From Victivallis lenta (GTDB lineage Bacteria > Verrucomicrobiota > Lentisphaeria > Victivallales > Victivallaceae): DNA of 64,000 nt. Position 1 is the stretch's first letter. Every line of letters starts with the position of its first letter. Below the pieces are notes generated by a model, which saw only the letters and a program-made list of their open reading frames with translations, did not search any database and had not been told where the DNA came from. Shown here piece after piece: positions 9,160 to 17,892 of the stretch. The stretch is from the NCBI RefSeq assembly GCF_009695545.1, contig NZ_VUNS01000015.1:62001-126000 (forward strand), in the 5' to 3' direction. The translations under genes were made by a program, and so were the position numbers.

Positions 9160-9402
9160 GCTTGCGCGACGGATGATACTTTTCGGGGGCCTCGCTCTCT
9201 GAGAAAGGCATTGTTAATGTTTCGGTGGTATTGATATACCATCTTCTTTCTTAATGGACCGTTCCTGAAACATAATTTGGGTTTCATCAAATGTCAAGCG
9301 GTGAATCCGAAGCTTATCGACAAATCGGCAAAAACATTCCAACCCGCGGCGCGGCGCCGCGGAATTTCCCCGTCCGCCGGAAAACTCTCACCATTTTCTC
9401 AT

Positions 9403-9431
9403 TTGCATTCCGCCCGGCCCGACCGTATATT
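9403..9431 (+). promoter_or_regulatory. Promoter of the pyrophosphatase gene
   Basis: TTGCAT (9403-9408), a 17-base spacer and TATATT (9426-9431). Transcription would start near 9438, giving a leader of under 20 bases before the ATG at 9456. This rules out the in-frame ATG at 9291. Confidence 0.65.
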
Positions 9432-9455
9432 AGGAGAACAGGAGAAAAGGAAGGA

Positions 9456-11138
9456 ATGAAACCAGATACCGACGAACCGAAACACATTTTCGTCTCCGGC
9501 CACCGCAACCCCGATATCGACAGCATCGCCGGAGCCTACGCCCTCGCCGAGCTGCGCCGCCGCCAGAGCGGCACGCCGATCACACCGCTCTGCCCGGGCA
9601 TCCTGCCGGACCGCGCCGCCTATCTGTTCCGCCGTTTCCGGCTCAAGCCGCCGGCGAGCAGGAACGACATCTATCTGCGCATCCGCGATATTCTCGAGCC
9701 CTGCACGGTCATCGAAGCCGGAACCACGCTCTTCGAAGCCGTAAACCTGCTGCGCGAAACCGGCATGCTGCGGCTGCCGGTAATCGGGCGCGACGGCAGA
9801 TTCCTTGGAATGCTGAGTTCGCTCGCGCTGCTTTCGCAGCTGTTGAATATCGGCAGCTCGGACGGCAGCGACCTGGCCGGACGGCGCATCCACAGCTCGA
9901 TCGACCTGATCCGCGGCGTACTCGAAGCCGAAGTTCTGACCGGCGGCGACACCGCCGAAGAACAGGAATTCGACGTCTACGTCGCCGCCATGGGGCTCGA
10001 CAGCTTCGAGGAGCATATCCCGGCAGACAACCGGAACCTGGCGCTCATCGTCGGCGACCGGCCCGAAATCCACCTGCGCGCGCTGCACCGCGAACTGAGA
10101 CTGCTGATCGTGACCGGCAACCGCCCGGTCGATCCGCTGATCCTGAAGGAAGCGGCCTCGCACCGGGTTTCGATCCTGAAAACCGGGCTCGATTCGGCGA
10201 CCGTGATCCGCCGGCTCAAATTCAGCACCCCGGTCGAATTCATCCATTTTCCGCAGGATGAACTGACTCTCTCACCGGACGAGCGGCTGCGCGACCAGCG
10301 AAGCCGGATTCTCGCCTCCCCCGCCGATATCGTGCCGGTGCTCGATTCCGGGCGGCATCTGGCCGGAGTGGTCCTCAAGAAACAGCTTTCGGCTCCGCCG
10401 CCGTACCGCATGATCCTCGTCGACCATAACGAGCCGGACCAGAGCATTCCGGGCGTCGAAGAGCTGCCGGTCGTCGAAGTCGTCGACCATCACCGCATCG
10501 GCATGCTGCCGACCGCCACGCCGATCCGCTTCACGGGCGACGTGGTCGGCAGCAGCTGCACGCTGATCGCCATGATGTACCGCAGCTGCGGGGAGAGCCT
10601 CACGCCGGAGCTGGCCGGCCTGCTGCTCGGCGGAATCGTCTCGGATACGCTGCTGCTGAAGTCGCCGACCACCGCGCCGCTCGACCGCCGCATGTGCGAG
10701 TGGCTCGAAAAGCTCTCCGGAACGACCGGCGAGGAGCTCATGAACGAGCTGATGCAGATCGACTCCCCGCTCGCGGTCAAACCGGCGGAAGAGGTGATCG
10801 GCGGCGACTGCAAAACCTACACCGACGGGAAATTCAAATTCGCGCTTTCGCAGGTGGAGGAGACGAATCTCGAACTTCTGCACCAGCGGCGCGACGAGCT
10901 CGCCGCCGAAATCCGCCGCCGCATCGAGGCCGAAGCGCTCGACTTCTTCGGACTGCTTGTCACCGACGCGGTGCGCGAGAACTCCGAACTGCTCGCCGTC
11001 GGCAGTGACGACATCATGCGGAATCTGCCGTACGAACCGGCCGGACCGGAGCTCTTCGCGCTGCCGGGCGTCCTCTCCCGCAAGAAACAGCTTCTGCCGC
11101 AGATTCTCGCGGTCACCGCGGCGCTGCAGCAGGATTGA
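9456..11138 (+). CDS. CBS-domain manganese-dependent inorganic pyrophosphatase (family II)
   Basis: A 560-residue protein with the split DHH layout of CBS-PPases. GHRNPDIDSI (about residues 14-23) starts the DHH domain. A regulatory insert follows, with one CBS repeat near 70-130, a DRTGG-like domain near 145-255 and a second CBS repeat near 255-320. The catalytic domain then resumes with LVDHNEPDQS and VVDHHRIG, and a DHHA2 domain ends with the substrate-binding SRKKQ. It hydrolyses pyrophosphate in the cytoplasm; adenine nucleotides regulate the CBS type. It is probably cotranscribed with trmO six bases downstream. Confidence 0.9.
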   Translation: MKPDTDEPKHIFVSGHRNPDIDSIAGAYALAELRRRQSGTPITPLCPGILPDRAAYLFRRFRLKPPASRNDIYLRIRDILEPCTVIEAGTTLFEAVNLLRETGMLRLPVIGRDGRFLGMLSSLALLSQLLNIGSSDGSDLAGRRIHSSIDLIRGVLEAEVLTGGDTAEEQEFDVYVAAMGLDSFEEHIPADNRNLALIVGDRPEIHLRALHRELRLLIVTGNRPVDPLILKEAASHRVSILKTGLDSATVIRRLKFSTPVEFIHFPQDELTLSPDERLRDQRSRILASPADIVPVLDSGRHLAGVVLKKQLSAPPPYRMILVDHNEPDQSIPGVEELPVVEVVDHHRIGMLPTATPIRFTGDVVGSSCTLIAMMYRSCGESLTPELAGLLLGGIVSDTLLLKSPTTAPLDRRMCEWLEKLSGTTGEELMNELMQIDSPLAVKPAEEVIGGDCKTYTDGKFKFALSQVEETNLELLHQRRDELAAEIRRRIEAEALDFFGLLVTDAVRENSELLAVGSDDIMRNLPYEPAGPELFALPGVLSRKKQLLPQILAVTAALQQD

Positions 11139-11144
11139 ACGGCG

Positions 11145-11930
11145 ATGGAATTCCGTTTCGAACCGATCGGTTTCGTAAAGTCGGGGGGCGGGACCTACCC
11201 GCAGGAGGCTCCCCGGCAGGCCGCCTTCGCATCGAATGAAGGCATCATCGAACTCCTGCCCGGCCGCAACTTCGAACAGGCGCTCGAGGATCTCGCCGGC
11301 TTCGAACGCATCTGGCTCGTCTTCGTCTTCGACCGCAACCGGAACTGGAAACCGAAGGTTCTGCCGCCGGACGGGAGCAGCCGCAAGCGGGGAGTGTTCG
11401 CAACGCGTTCTCCGCACCGGCCGAACCCGGTCGGGCTTTCCGCCGTGGAACTGCTCCGGATCGAAGGGCGCAGCGTGCATATCCGCAACTTCGACCTGCT
11501 GGACGGAACCCCGATTCTCGACATCAAGCCGTATATCCCGGAAGCGGACGCCTTTCCGGCCTCCCGCTCCGGCTGGCGCGGAGAGGCCGCCCAGACGCTC
11601 CGCGAGGTGCAGTTCACCCCCGAAGCGGCCGGAGCCGCCGAATGGATTCTCGCTCACGGCGGCCCCGACCTGGCCAATGCGGCCCGCGTACAGCTCGGCA
11701 CGCGCATGCCCGATCCGGAACGGCAGCGGCTGGTCCGGGTCGACGAACGGCGCGCCATGCTCGCCTTCCGCACCTGGCGGTTCCTCTTCGAAACGGCGGA
11801 GACGCCCCGCGTCCTCGCGATCGCGTCCGGCTACACGGCCGCGGAGCTGCGGCCGGAAGCGCCGGACCCGTACGGTGACAAAGCACTCCACCGCCTTTAT
11901 CAGAAGAGCGGCTTTCCCAAACCGTCTTGA
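11145..11930 (+). CDS. trmO: tRNA (N6-threonylcarbamoyladenosine37-N6)-methyltransferase
   Basis: A 261-residue member of the TsaA/TrmO (formerly YaeB/VirR) family. TrmO uses S-adenosylmethionine to methylate t6A37 in certain tRNAs. Diagnostic segments are FEPIGFVKS at the start, GFERIWLVFVFD, and RGVFATRSPHRPNPVGLS, followed by LDGTPILDIKPYIPEAD. The C-terminal 100 residues form the extra domain seen in longer bacterial TrmO proteins. It starts six bases after the pyrophosphatase stop, so the two genes form a short operon. Confidence 0.9.
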   Translation: MEFRFEPIGFVKSGGGTYPQEAPRQAAFASNEGIIELLPGRNFEQALEDLAGFERIWLVFVFDRNRNWKPKVLPPDGSSRKRGVFATRSPHRPNPVGLSAVELLRIEGRSVHIRNFDLLDGTPILDIKPYIPEADAFPASRSGWRGEAAQTLREVQFTPEAAGAAEWILAHGGPDLANAARVQLGTRMPDPERQRLVRVDERRAMLAFRTWRFLFETAETPRVLAIASGYTAAELRPEAPDPYGDKALHRLYQKSGFPKPS

Positions 11931-11955
11931 AACCGGCCCGGAAGCAATATCGAGC

Positions 11956-12720
11956 TTAAAAGAGCAGATACTCGAGCATGCCGAGATATTCGTAGACGGC
12001 GCGTTCCCCTTCCATAAAACGTTCGGCGGAGGGGATGACGAACAGCGCCCCGCCGCCGCGCCCGCCCCCCTGCGAGGCCGGCGCCGGAAGCGCATCGAGC
12101 CCGTAACGCCGCGAAAGCATCATAAGCCGGGGAATGTGAAACGCCTCCGAAACCAGGATCTTCCTGCCCGGCAGCTTCGAAAAAGCGATGACCTCCTGCC
12201 GGGAATTCAGCGCATCCTCGATCAGGCCAATCCGTTCCGGCGACACGCCGTAAGCACCCAGAAACGCCTCGAGCGCCCGGCGTTTCGGCTCCGTGCCGTC
12301 CTCGCCGACCATCGACACGGCGACGGCGCAGTCGATGCCGCGGCGGGCGAGCGCCCGGGCGATCCGGCCGGCTTCGTGCAGCCGCAGCAGCATTCCGTCA
12401 TTGAACCAGAGCTCGGGCGGCACCGACTCCGCCATGCCGAAACCGCTGCCGGCCACCACCACGGTGCAGGCTTCGGCAGGCACTGTTTCGGGGTCGAGCG
12501 GAACATATTGCGAAGTCAGCGTCTTCAGCAGCCCCCCGCCGAAGACCGACAGCAGCAGGAAGAGGGCGGTCCCCGCGCAAAGCAGGATTTTCCCGGCCAG
12601 GCGGCAGCGGCGGCCGAGCCTCGGCCAGAGCAGCAGCGCCAGCCCCGCCGCCAGCAGCAGGAAAATGAACGGAACCGGGAAAAACAGCCTGGCAATGAGT
12701 TTTTTCAGGGTCAGCAGCAT
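11956..12720 (-). CDS. DUF218 (ElyC/SanA/YdcF-like) membrane protein
   Basis: A 254-residue protein. Two N-terminal helices at about 10-32 and 40-62 (FFPVPFIFLLLAAGLALLLW, then KILLCAGTALFLLLSVFGGG) precede a DUF218 domain with TVVVAGSGFGM, ARALARRGID, IEDALNSRQEV and KILVSEAFHIPRLMMLSRR. Family members such as ElyC and SanA affect envelope integrity and peptidoglycan or polymer carrier lipid metabolism; the exact reaction is unsettled. The ATG at 12720 is four bases after the stop of the PHP phosphatase gene, so it is cotranscribed and probably coupled to it. Confidence 0.82.
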   Translation of the reverse strand: MLLTLKKLIARLFFPVPFIFLLLAAGLALLLWPRLGRRCRLAGKILLCAGTALFLLLSVFGGGLLKTLTSQYVPLDPETVPAEACTVVVAGSGFGMAESVPPELWFNDGMLLRLHEAGRIARALARRGIDCAVAVSMVGEDGTEPKRRALEAFLGAYGVSPERIGLIEDALNSRQEVIAFSKLPGRKILVSEAFHIPRLMMLSRRYGLDALPAPASQGGGRGGGALFVIPSAERFMEGERAVYEYLGMLEYLLF

Positions 12721-12724
12721 CGTT

Positions 12725-13531
12725 TCACCGGCCCGTGCGTTTGCGGATGGCGGCAGCGACGGCGGCATTCTCTGGAACAAGGCCGAGTTCCGCCCCGAAG
12801 GCGACGGCATCGTCCGCATTGCCCCAGACATCCTGCGGACGGTGCGCGTCGGCTCCGACCACGACCCGGACGCCGTGTTCGGCCATGACCTCCCAGAACG
12901 GGCGCCACGGATACTGCGGGCGCCTCCCCTCCGGCGTATCGACCCACGGTTTGCGCAGTCCGTATGCGTTGATTTCGAACGGAATGTCGAGCGCCTTCGA
13001 AGCCGCGGCCATTTCGGCGGCAAGCGCCCGCAGCTCCGGCGTCCAGCGCGGACAGCCGCTCATGAACATATCGGGATGCGCGACATAATCGAACAACCCG
13101 GTCTCCATCGCCCGGATCGTCGCATCGGCGTACGCCCGGAGCCGTTCATGCGGAAAGAGCGCCGCATCCAGCTGCGGCTCGATGAAGTGCGGCCCCAGAA
13201 TCCGGTAATCGAAGCCTTTCGCGGCGGAATAGGTCTCTTCATAGAACGCCCGGCCGACCGATTGCAGATAATCGACTTCCGCCCCGGCCAGCAGTACGAG
13301 CTCCGGAAACCGGGAACGCATCCGTTCAATATCGTCCAGATAGGCAGGGAGCTCCGAATAGTCCATGCGGGACTCCGGGTAGCGCCCGTCCGGAAACGGC
13401 GCATGGTCCGAAAACCCGAGGACGGCGACGCCCTGATTCACCGCCTCGCGGCAGTACTCCTCCACGGCTCCCGATGCGTGTCCGCACCGCGCGGTATGGG
13501 TGTGCAGATTCACCCGTTCTGCGAAGTTCAT
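12725..13531 (-). CDS. PHP-domain histidinol-phosphatase-like protein
   Basis: A 268-residue PHP phosphoesterase. Metal-binding motifs are NLHTHTARCGHA at the start, GFSDHAPFPD, LLAGAEVDY, ILGPHFIE, DYVAHPDMF and VVGADAHRPQDV near the end. The pattern fits the HisK/HisJ histidinol-phosphatase family. No other histidine genes are nearby, so a role in histidine synthesis rests on family membership alone. AAGGA lies eight bases before the ATG. It is the first gene of a two-gene operon with the DUF218 gene. Confidence 0.82.
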   Translation of the reverse strand: MNFAERVNLHTHTARCGHASGAVEEYCREAVNQGVAVLGFSDHAPFPDGRYPESRMDYSELPAYLDDIERMRSRFPELVLLAGAEVDYLQSVGRAFYEETYSAAKGFDYRILGPHFIEPQLDAALFPHERLRAYADATIRAMETGLFDYVAHPDMFMSGCPRWTPELRALAAEMAAASKALDIPFEINAYGLRKPWVDTPEGRRPQYPWRPFWEVMAEHGVRVVVGADAHRPQDVWGNADDAVAFGAELGLVPENAAVAAAIRKRTGR

Positions 13532-13648
13532 GATCGATCCTTCATTTCTGTATCAACACGGCGGCCGGCCGCCCGCGCTCCACAATGACGAAATCGCGCA
13601 CACGCGCGAAAGATGCGGATGCGGAACGGCTCCGCGGAATATCCGGAT

Positions 13649-13677
13649 AAAATAGCACGTTTTCCGTTTTTTGTAAA
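13649..13677 (-). promoter_or_regulatory. Promoter of the PHP/DUF218 operon
   Basis: On the minus strand TTTACA (13672-13677), 17 bases, TATTTT (13649-13654). The leader would be about 110 bases. It is back to back with the EF-G-like gene promoter in the 312-base gap 13532-13843. Confidence 0.55.
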
Positions 13678-13725
13678 GCGCTCCGGGAAAATATGAATTT
13701 TTTTCATTTTCACCTGAAATCCGGG

Positions 13726-13754
13726 TTGTATTTTCAAAACGGATATGCTAGTAT
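13726..13754 (+). promoter_or_regulatory. Promoter of the EF-G-like gene
   Basis: TTGTAT (13726-13731), 17 bases, TAGTAT (13749-13754). The leader of about 80 bases contains a short GC hairpin (GCCCGG / CCGGGC at about 13762-13779), and a strong ribosome site AAGGAGGG precedes the ATG at 13844. Confidence 0.6.
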
Positions 13755-13843
13755 TAAAGCAGCCCGGGGAGCTCCGGGCGGAAGCCGCAGGCATTTTGTT
13801 TTTATGGATTCATGAACCGAACTTTCAATAAGGAGGGGGATCT

Positions 13844-15859
13844 ATGACCAAAGCAACCGAGTGCAGAAACTTCGTCGTCGCCGGACACTCCGGCAGCGGA
13901 AAAACCACGCTCTGCGAGCTCATGCTCTTCAAGGGCGGAGCCATTCCGCGGCCGGGCAGCGTCGACGCAAAAAATACGGTTTCCGACTTCATGGCCGATG
14001 AACAGGAAAAAGGCTCGAGCATCTATTCCACGGTCATGAACTGCAAATGGAAGGGCGACGAATATTTCTTCATCGACACGCCGGGCTACGGGGAGTTCGT
14101 CGGCGAATATGTCGCGGCGGTCCGCGAAGCCGACGCCGCGCTGGTCGTGGTCGACGCGGTCGACGGCCCCCAGATCGGCACGGCGCGCGCGTGGAAGCTC
14201 TCGAAGCAGCGCGGCATTCCCCGGTTCGGCATCGTGAACCGGCTCGACCGCGAACGCGCCGATTTCAAGGCGACGCTCGAGCAGATGCGCCGCAACCACG
14301 GCAAAAACGTCATCATCCCGCTTTACTGGCCGGTCGGGCAGGAGGCGAATTTCAGCCGGGTCGTGAACGTCCTCTTCGACAAGGACATCCCGTCCGAAAT
14401 CGCCGAAGACGTGGCCGAGTGCCGCGCCCTCTGGCTCGACGCCGTCGCCGAAACCGACGACGAGCTCATGATGCGCTATCTCGACGGCGAGGAGCTGACC
14501 GATGAAGAGATCCACACCGGGCTGCTGAAAACGATCAAGACCGGGCGCACGATTCCGGTGTTCGCCGGCAGCTCCGTCAAGGATATCGGCATCACGGAGC
14601 TCATGGATGCGATCGTCGAGCTTTTCCCCTCCCCCCTCAACTATGTCACCGTCGACGGGGCCAAACGCAAGATCGGCGAAGAGTGCCCGCCGATCGGCAT
14701 CGTCTTCAAGAGCCTCAACGACCCGTTCAGCGGGCAGCTGACCTTCATCCGCACGGTCTCCGGCGTCTTCAAATCCGACACCGACGTCTTCAACCTGTCG
14801 CGTTCGGGGGCGAAGGAGCGCTTCGGGACGCTGCTCTTCATGAACGGCAAGAGCCAGACGCCGGTCAAGGAGGCCGGTCCCGGCGCGATCTTCGCCGTCG
14901 CCAAGCTGAAGGACACCCATATCGGCGACACGATTTCGGCGGTTCAGACCGAAACCCCGCTGCCGGGCATCGTCTTCCCCGACGCGGTCATGTCGTATGC
15001 GGTGACCGCCGCGAAGTCCGGTGACGACGAAAAAATCTCGGCCGGCCTTGCGAAAATCCGCGAATGCGACCCGACCGTCCGGCTCCGCCGCGACGAGGTC
15101 ACCCACGAATTCCTGCTCTCCGGCATGGGCGACCAGCACCTGGCGATCGTCGCCAAGCGGCTGAAGGACCAGTTCAAGGTCGAGGCCGTCCTCGACACGC
15201 CGCGCGTGCCGTACCGCGAAACGATCACCGCGCCGGGCGAAGGACACTACCGCCACAAGAAGCAGACCGGCGGCGCCGGGCAGTTTGCGGAGGTCTTTCT
15301 CCGCATCGCGCCGAACGAAGCCGGTTATGAATTCTCCAACGACGTAGTCGGCGGAACGATTCCGAAGAACTTCATCCCCGCGGTGGAAAAAGGCGTGGCG
15401 GAGATGCTCGAGAGCGGTCCGCTGGTCGGCTGCACGGTCGAACGGGTCAGGGTATCGGTCTACGACGGCAAATACCACCCGGTGGATTCGAACGAAATGG
15501 CCTTCAAGATCGCCGGGCGCATGGCGTTCAAGGAGGCGATGACGCAGGCGAATCCGGTTCTGCTCGAGCCGGTCATGCATGTCGAAGTCCACATTCCCGA
15601 TGCGTACATGGGCGACATCACGGGGGATCTGAACCACAAGCGCGGCCGCATTCTCGGCATGAACGTCGAGGAAGGCATGGAGGTCGTCGTCGCGGAAGTT
15701 CCGTACGCCGAAATGCGCAAATACGCGACCGAACTGCGCAGCATGACGCAGGGGCGCGGCTCGTTCGAGATGAGCTTCGTCCGTTACGAGCAGGTCCCGC
15801 CGAATGTGGCGGCCGAGATCATCGCCAGACATCAGGCGGAGCTCGAAGCCGAACAGTAA
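13844..15859 (+). CDS. Elongation factor G-like translational GTPase (EF-G2 type)
   Basis: A 671-residue protein with all EF-G domains. G1 is GHSGSGKT. G3 is DTPGYG, where canonical EF-G has DTPGH. G4 is NRLDRERAD instead of the usual NKMD. Domains II-V follow, including YRETITAPGEGHYRHKKQTGG and GDITGDLNHKRGRILGM. These departures, plus a missing canonical switch I motif (EKGSSI instead of RGITI), place it with the paralogous EF-G-like group, not the main fusA. The groups differ in GTPase and recycling roles, so its job is uncertain. It has its own promoter, an AAGGAGGG ribosome site and a strong terminator. Confidence 0.88.
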   Translation: MTKATECRNFVVAGHSGSGKTTLCELMLFKGGAIPRPGSVDAKNTVSDFMADEQEKGSSIYSTVMNCKWKGDEYFFIDTPGYGEFVGEYVAAVREADAALVVVDAVDGPQIGTARAWKLSKQRGIPRFGIVNRLDRERADFKATLEQMRRNHGKNVIIPLYWPVGQEANFSRVVNVLFDKDIPSEIAEDVAECRALWLDAVAETDDELMMRYLDGEELTDEEIHTGLLKTIKTGRTIPVFAGSSVKDIGITELMDAIVELFPSPLNYVTVDGAKRKIGEECPPIGIVFKSLNDPFSGQLTFIRTVSGVFKSDTDVFNLSRSGAKERFGTLLFMNGKSQTPVKEAGPGAIFAVAKLKDTHIGDTISAVQTETPLPGIVFPDAVMSYAVTAAKSGDDEKISAGLAKIRECDPTVRLRRDEVTHEFLLSGMGDQHLAIVAKRLKDQFKVEAVLDTPRVPYRETITAPGEGHYRHKKQTGGAGQFAEVFLRIAPNEAGYEFSNDVVGGTIPKNFIPAVEKGVAEMLESGPLVGCTVERVRVSVYDGKYHPVDSNEMAFKIAGRMAFKEAMTQANPVLLEPVMHVEVHIPDAYMGDITGDLNHKRGRILGMNVEEGMEVVVAEVPYAEMRKYATELRSMTQGRGSFEMSFVRYEQVPPNVAAEIIARHQAELEAEQ

Positions 15860-15875
15860 CCGGTTGTTTTCTTTC

Positions 15876-15926
15876 GAAAAATACACCGCGGAAGTGGCAA
15901 TTGCCGCCTTCGCGGTGTATTTTTTC
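15876..15926. terminator. Strong intrinsic terminator after the EF-G-like gene
   Basis: An inverted repeat (AAAAATACACCGCG ... CGCGGTGTATTTTT) with one bulged base near the apex and T-rich flanks on both strands. It lies between the EF-G-like stop and the next gene on the same strand. Confidence 0.8.
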
Positions 15927-15953
15927 CATCGGCTTACGAAAGGACGGACGGAT

Positions 15954-17804
15954 ATGCGAATCATTCTCTGGCTCACGCTGTTTCTGGCAGCCTTCTGCGC
16001 GGGGGGCGCCGTTTCCGGGGAACGCCTCCCCGTTTTTGAGAAGCCGGACCGGAGCTCGGACATCATCGGCAGCATCGAAGCTGCCCGGATTCCGGCTTCG
16101 GTTCAACCGGTCACCGGCTACACGGTCCGGCATCCGCTCGCAGCTTATCACGCCTATTATCCGCTGCCGGGCGGAGGATACGCCTCCCCCGAACTCGTCT
16201 ACCGCACGGATGAGGAAGGCGTCCGCAGCATCGTCCGGAAAGCGCATCCGCCGTATATCCGCATCGCCCTCGTCGCGGTCACCGGAATCGCGCTGGCGCT
16301 CGTGCTGCTCGGCTATGTCAAGCGCCAAAGCTCCAAGGCGCCGCCGCTCGATTCAAAGACGGAAGCTTGCTTTTTCATCGCCGCAATCGTGCTCATCCGG
16401 CTGCTGTTCCTGCTGAATCTGCTGACAGAATGGAACAATGTCGTTGCGGCCGCGGCCGATGAGACCGGATACTTCGAAACCGCATTCGACATGCTTCACG
16501 GGCGTTTCGCCGGTCCGTGGAGATTCACGGTCGGAACCGGGCTGCTCTACCTGCCGTTCCTGCTGACGACCGGTGCGGAAAGCTTCTACGACATTGCGAT
16601 TCCGTTCTCGTACTTCTCGGCCTTCGTCCTCGCGCCGGGAGCGCTGGTGCTTGGTTTTGCGATCCTGCGCCGTCTCGGCCTTTCGAATCTGCGCGCCGCG
16701 CTCCCGATCGCCTGCTGGGCGGTCTGGCCGTTCGTCCATTTCCATATCGAGAACTGGGATGCGAACTTTTTCCAGTCCTATTTCATGATCCGCGCGATCT
16801 CCGGCCAGTGGTGGAACTTCTACAGCGCGCTCATCAACTCCGGCTTCAACGCCATGAGCGACACGCCGGGAGTCTGCGCGATCCTCGGCTGCATCGCGTT
16901 CGCGCTGTACATGCCGGCCCGGAAGCGGTCCGTCCTCCTGCTGGGGCTGCTGTACGGTTTCGCCTGTCTGCTCCGGATCAACTATATCCTGCTTGCCCCG
17001 GCGCTCGCCTACATCGCATTTCACCGCTTCGAGCCGGAGCTGAAGCGGTGGAAAACGCTCCTGGCGCTGACTGCGCTCGCGGCCGCGGGATTCCTCGCCG
17101 TCTTCGGCTTTCAGCTCTGGATCAACTTCCATCAGTTCGGCAGCCCGCTGACCTTCGGCTACATTCTGCATTATCCCGAGGTCGCCGACGGGCTCCGTCC
17201 CGCCAACGGCTTCACGCTGCGCACGTTCCTGGCCGGAACGCACACGCGCTTCCTCGCCGGGGCCAACCATGCGCTCTGGGCGCTCGGCATCACCGGGCTC
17301 GTGCTGCTCCGGAATGCGAAGCTGCGCACCCTGTTCGCGCTCTGGGCGATTCCGCTGATCTGGTTCTTCTTCGGATACAGTCACACGTTCTGCGACGCGC
17401 GCCGCTTTCTCTTTGCCTCGCTTCCGGCCCTGCTCGGCGCATTCGCCGCCATCGAATGCTGGAGCACCTTCTCCCGCCGCGAAGCCGCCGCAGTATGCGT
17501 ACTCATCCTCCTGACGCTGTTCCTCGTGCCGCCCTTCGGCGTGAAGCTGCCGATGCTGCCGCTGCAGGAGCTCGGCGCGTTCCTCTGCCTGTTCCCGGCA
17601 GGCCTGCTGCCGCTCGGGTTCCATTTCCTGCGGACCGGCCGGAAGCAGGGAGCGCTGCTCTGCATCCTTTTCCCGCTCCTTTACCTCGCGGGACACGCCT
17701 ATCTGCTGGCGGGACTTCTGGCGCTGCTCCTGCTGCGGGCGCTCTGCGACTGGGGGCGTGAAGCATACCGCATTTATGCCTCTCCCGAAGTTTCTTCCGA
17801 ATAA
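15954..17804 (+). CDS. Polytopic membrane protein, putative GT-C glycosyltransferase with SH3-like N-terminal domain
   Basis: A 616-residue protein starting at the ATG at 15954, after the terminator. A signal-like first helix leads to a short extracytoplasmic region (about 25-95) with an SH3b-like look (LPVFEKPDRSSDIIGSI). A second helix near 105-122 is followed by some ten hydrophobic segments. The first large loop has ADETGYFETAFDML, resembling the acidic motif of GT39/ArnT-type enzymes that use lipid-linked sugars. I infer a GT-C transferase of unknown donor and acceptor. Family identity is tentative, and no pathway genes flank it. Confidence 0.55.
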   Translation: MRIILWLTLFLAAFCAGGAVSGERLPVFEKPDRSSDIIGSIEAARIPASVQPVTGYTVRHPLAAYHAYYPLPGGGYASPELVYRTDEEGVRSIVRKAHPPYIRIALVAVTGIALALVLLGYVKRQSSKAPPLDSKTEACFFIAAIVLIRLLFLLNLLTEWNNVVAAAADETGYFETAFDMLHGRFAGPWRFTVGTGLLYLPFLLTTGAESFYDIAIPFSYFSAFVLAPGALVLGFAILRRLGLSNLRAALPIACWAVWPFVHFHIENWDANFFQSYFMIRAISGQWWNFYSALINSGFNAMSDTPGVCAILGCIAFALYMPARKRSVLLLGLLYGFACLLRINYILLAPALAYIAFHRFEPELKRWKTLLALTALAAAGFLAVFGFQLWINFHQFGSPLTFGYILHYPEVADGLRPANGFTLRTFLAGTHTRFLAGANHALWALGITGLVLLRNAKLRTLFALWAIPLIWFFFGYSHTFCDARRFLFASLPALLGAFAAIECWSTFSRREAAAVCVLILLTLFLVPPFGVKLPMLPLQELGAFLCLFPAGLLPLGFHFLRTGRKQGALLCILFPLLYLAGHAYLLAGLLALLLLRALCDWGREAYRIYASPEVSSE

Positions 17805-17807
17805 CGC

Positions 17808-17835
17808 TTGACTTCTCCGCGACAGCGTCTACATT
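17808..17835 (+). promoter_or_regulatory. Promoter of the ferritin-like gene
   Basis: TTGACT (17808-17813), 16 bases, TACATT (17830-17835), starting three bases after the previous stop codon. An AAGGAGAAG ribosome site follows before the ATG at 17893. Confidence 0.6.
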
Positions 17836-17892
17836 AAGGTGTGCGGCCGGGAGACCGCAGAAGAGTAATATTCAAAAGAAGGAGAAGAGATC

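Noticed and set aside
9291-9455. N-terminal extension of the pyrophosphatase from the ATG at 9291
   Set aside because: The promoter is at 9403-9431 and the family starts at the GHRNPD region, so the extension is leader and upstream sequence.
12725-13531. Evidence for a histidine biosynthesis cluster
   Set aside because: Only the PHP phosphatase resembles a histidine enzyme; none of its neighbours belongs to that pathway.
13802-16075. A 757-codon open frame antisense to the EF-G-like gene
   Set aside because: It mirrors a strongly supported gene. The translation has no recognisable domain and is biased in composition, as expected for the shadow of a GC-rich reading frame.
16353-17696. A 447-codon antisense frame rich in E, R and Q
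   Set aside because: It opposes hydrophobic codons of the GT-C-like protein, which automatically produce charged residues on the other strand.
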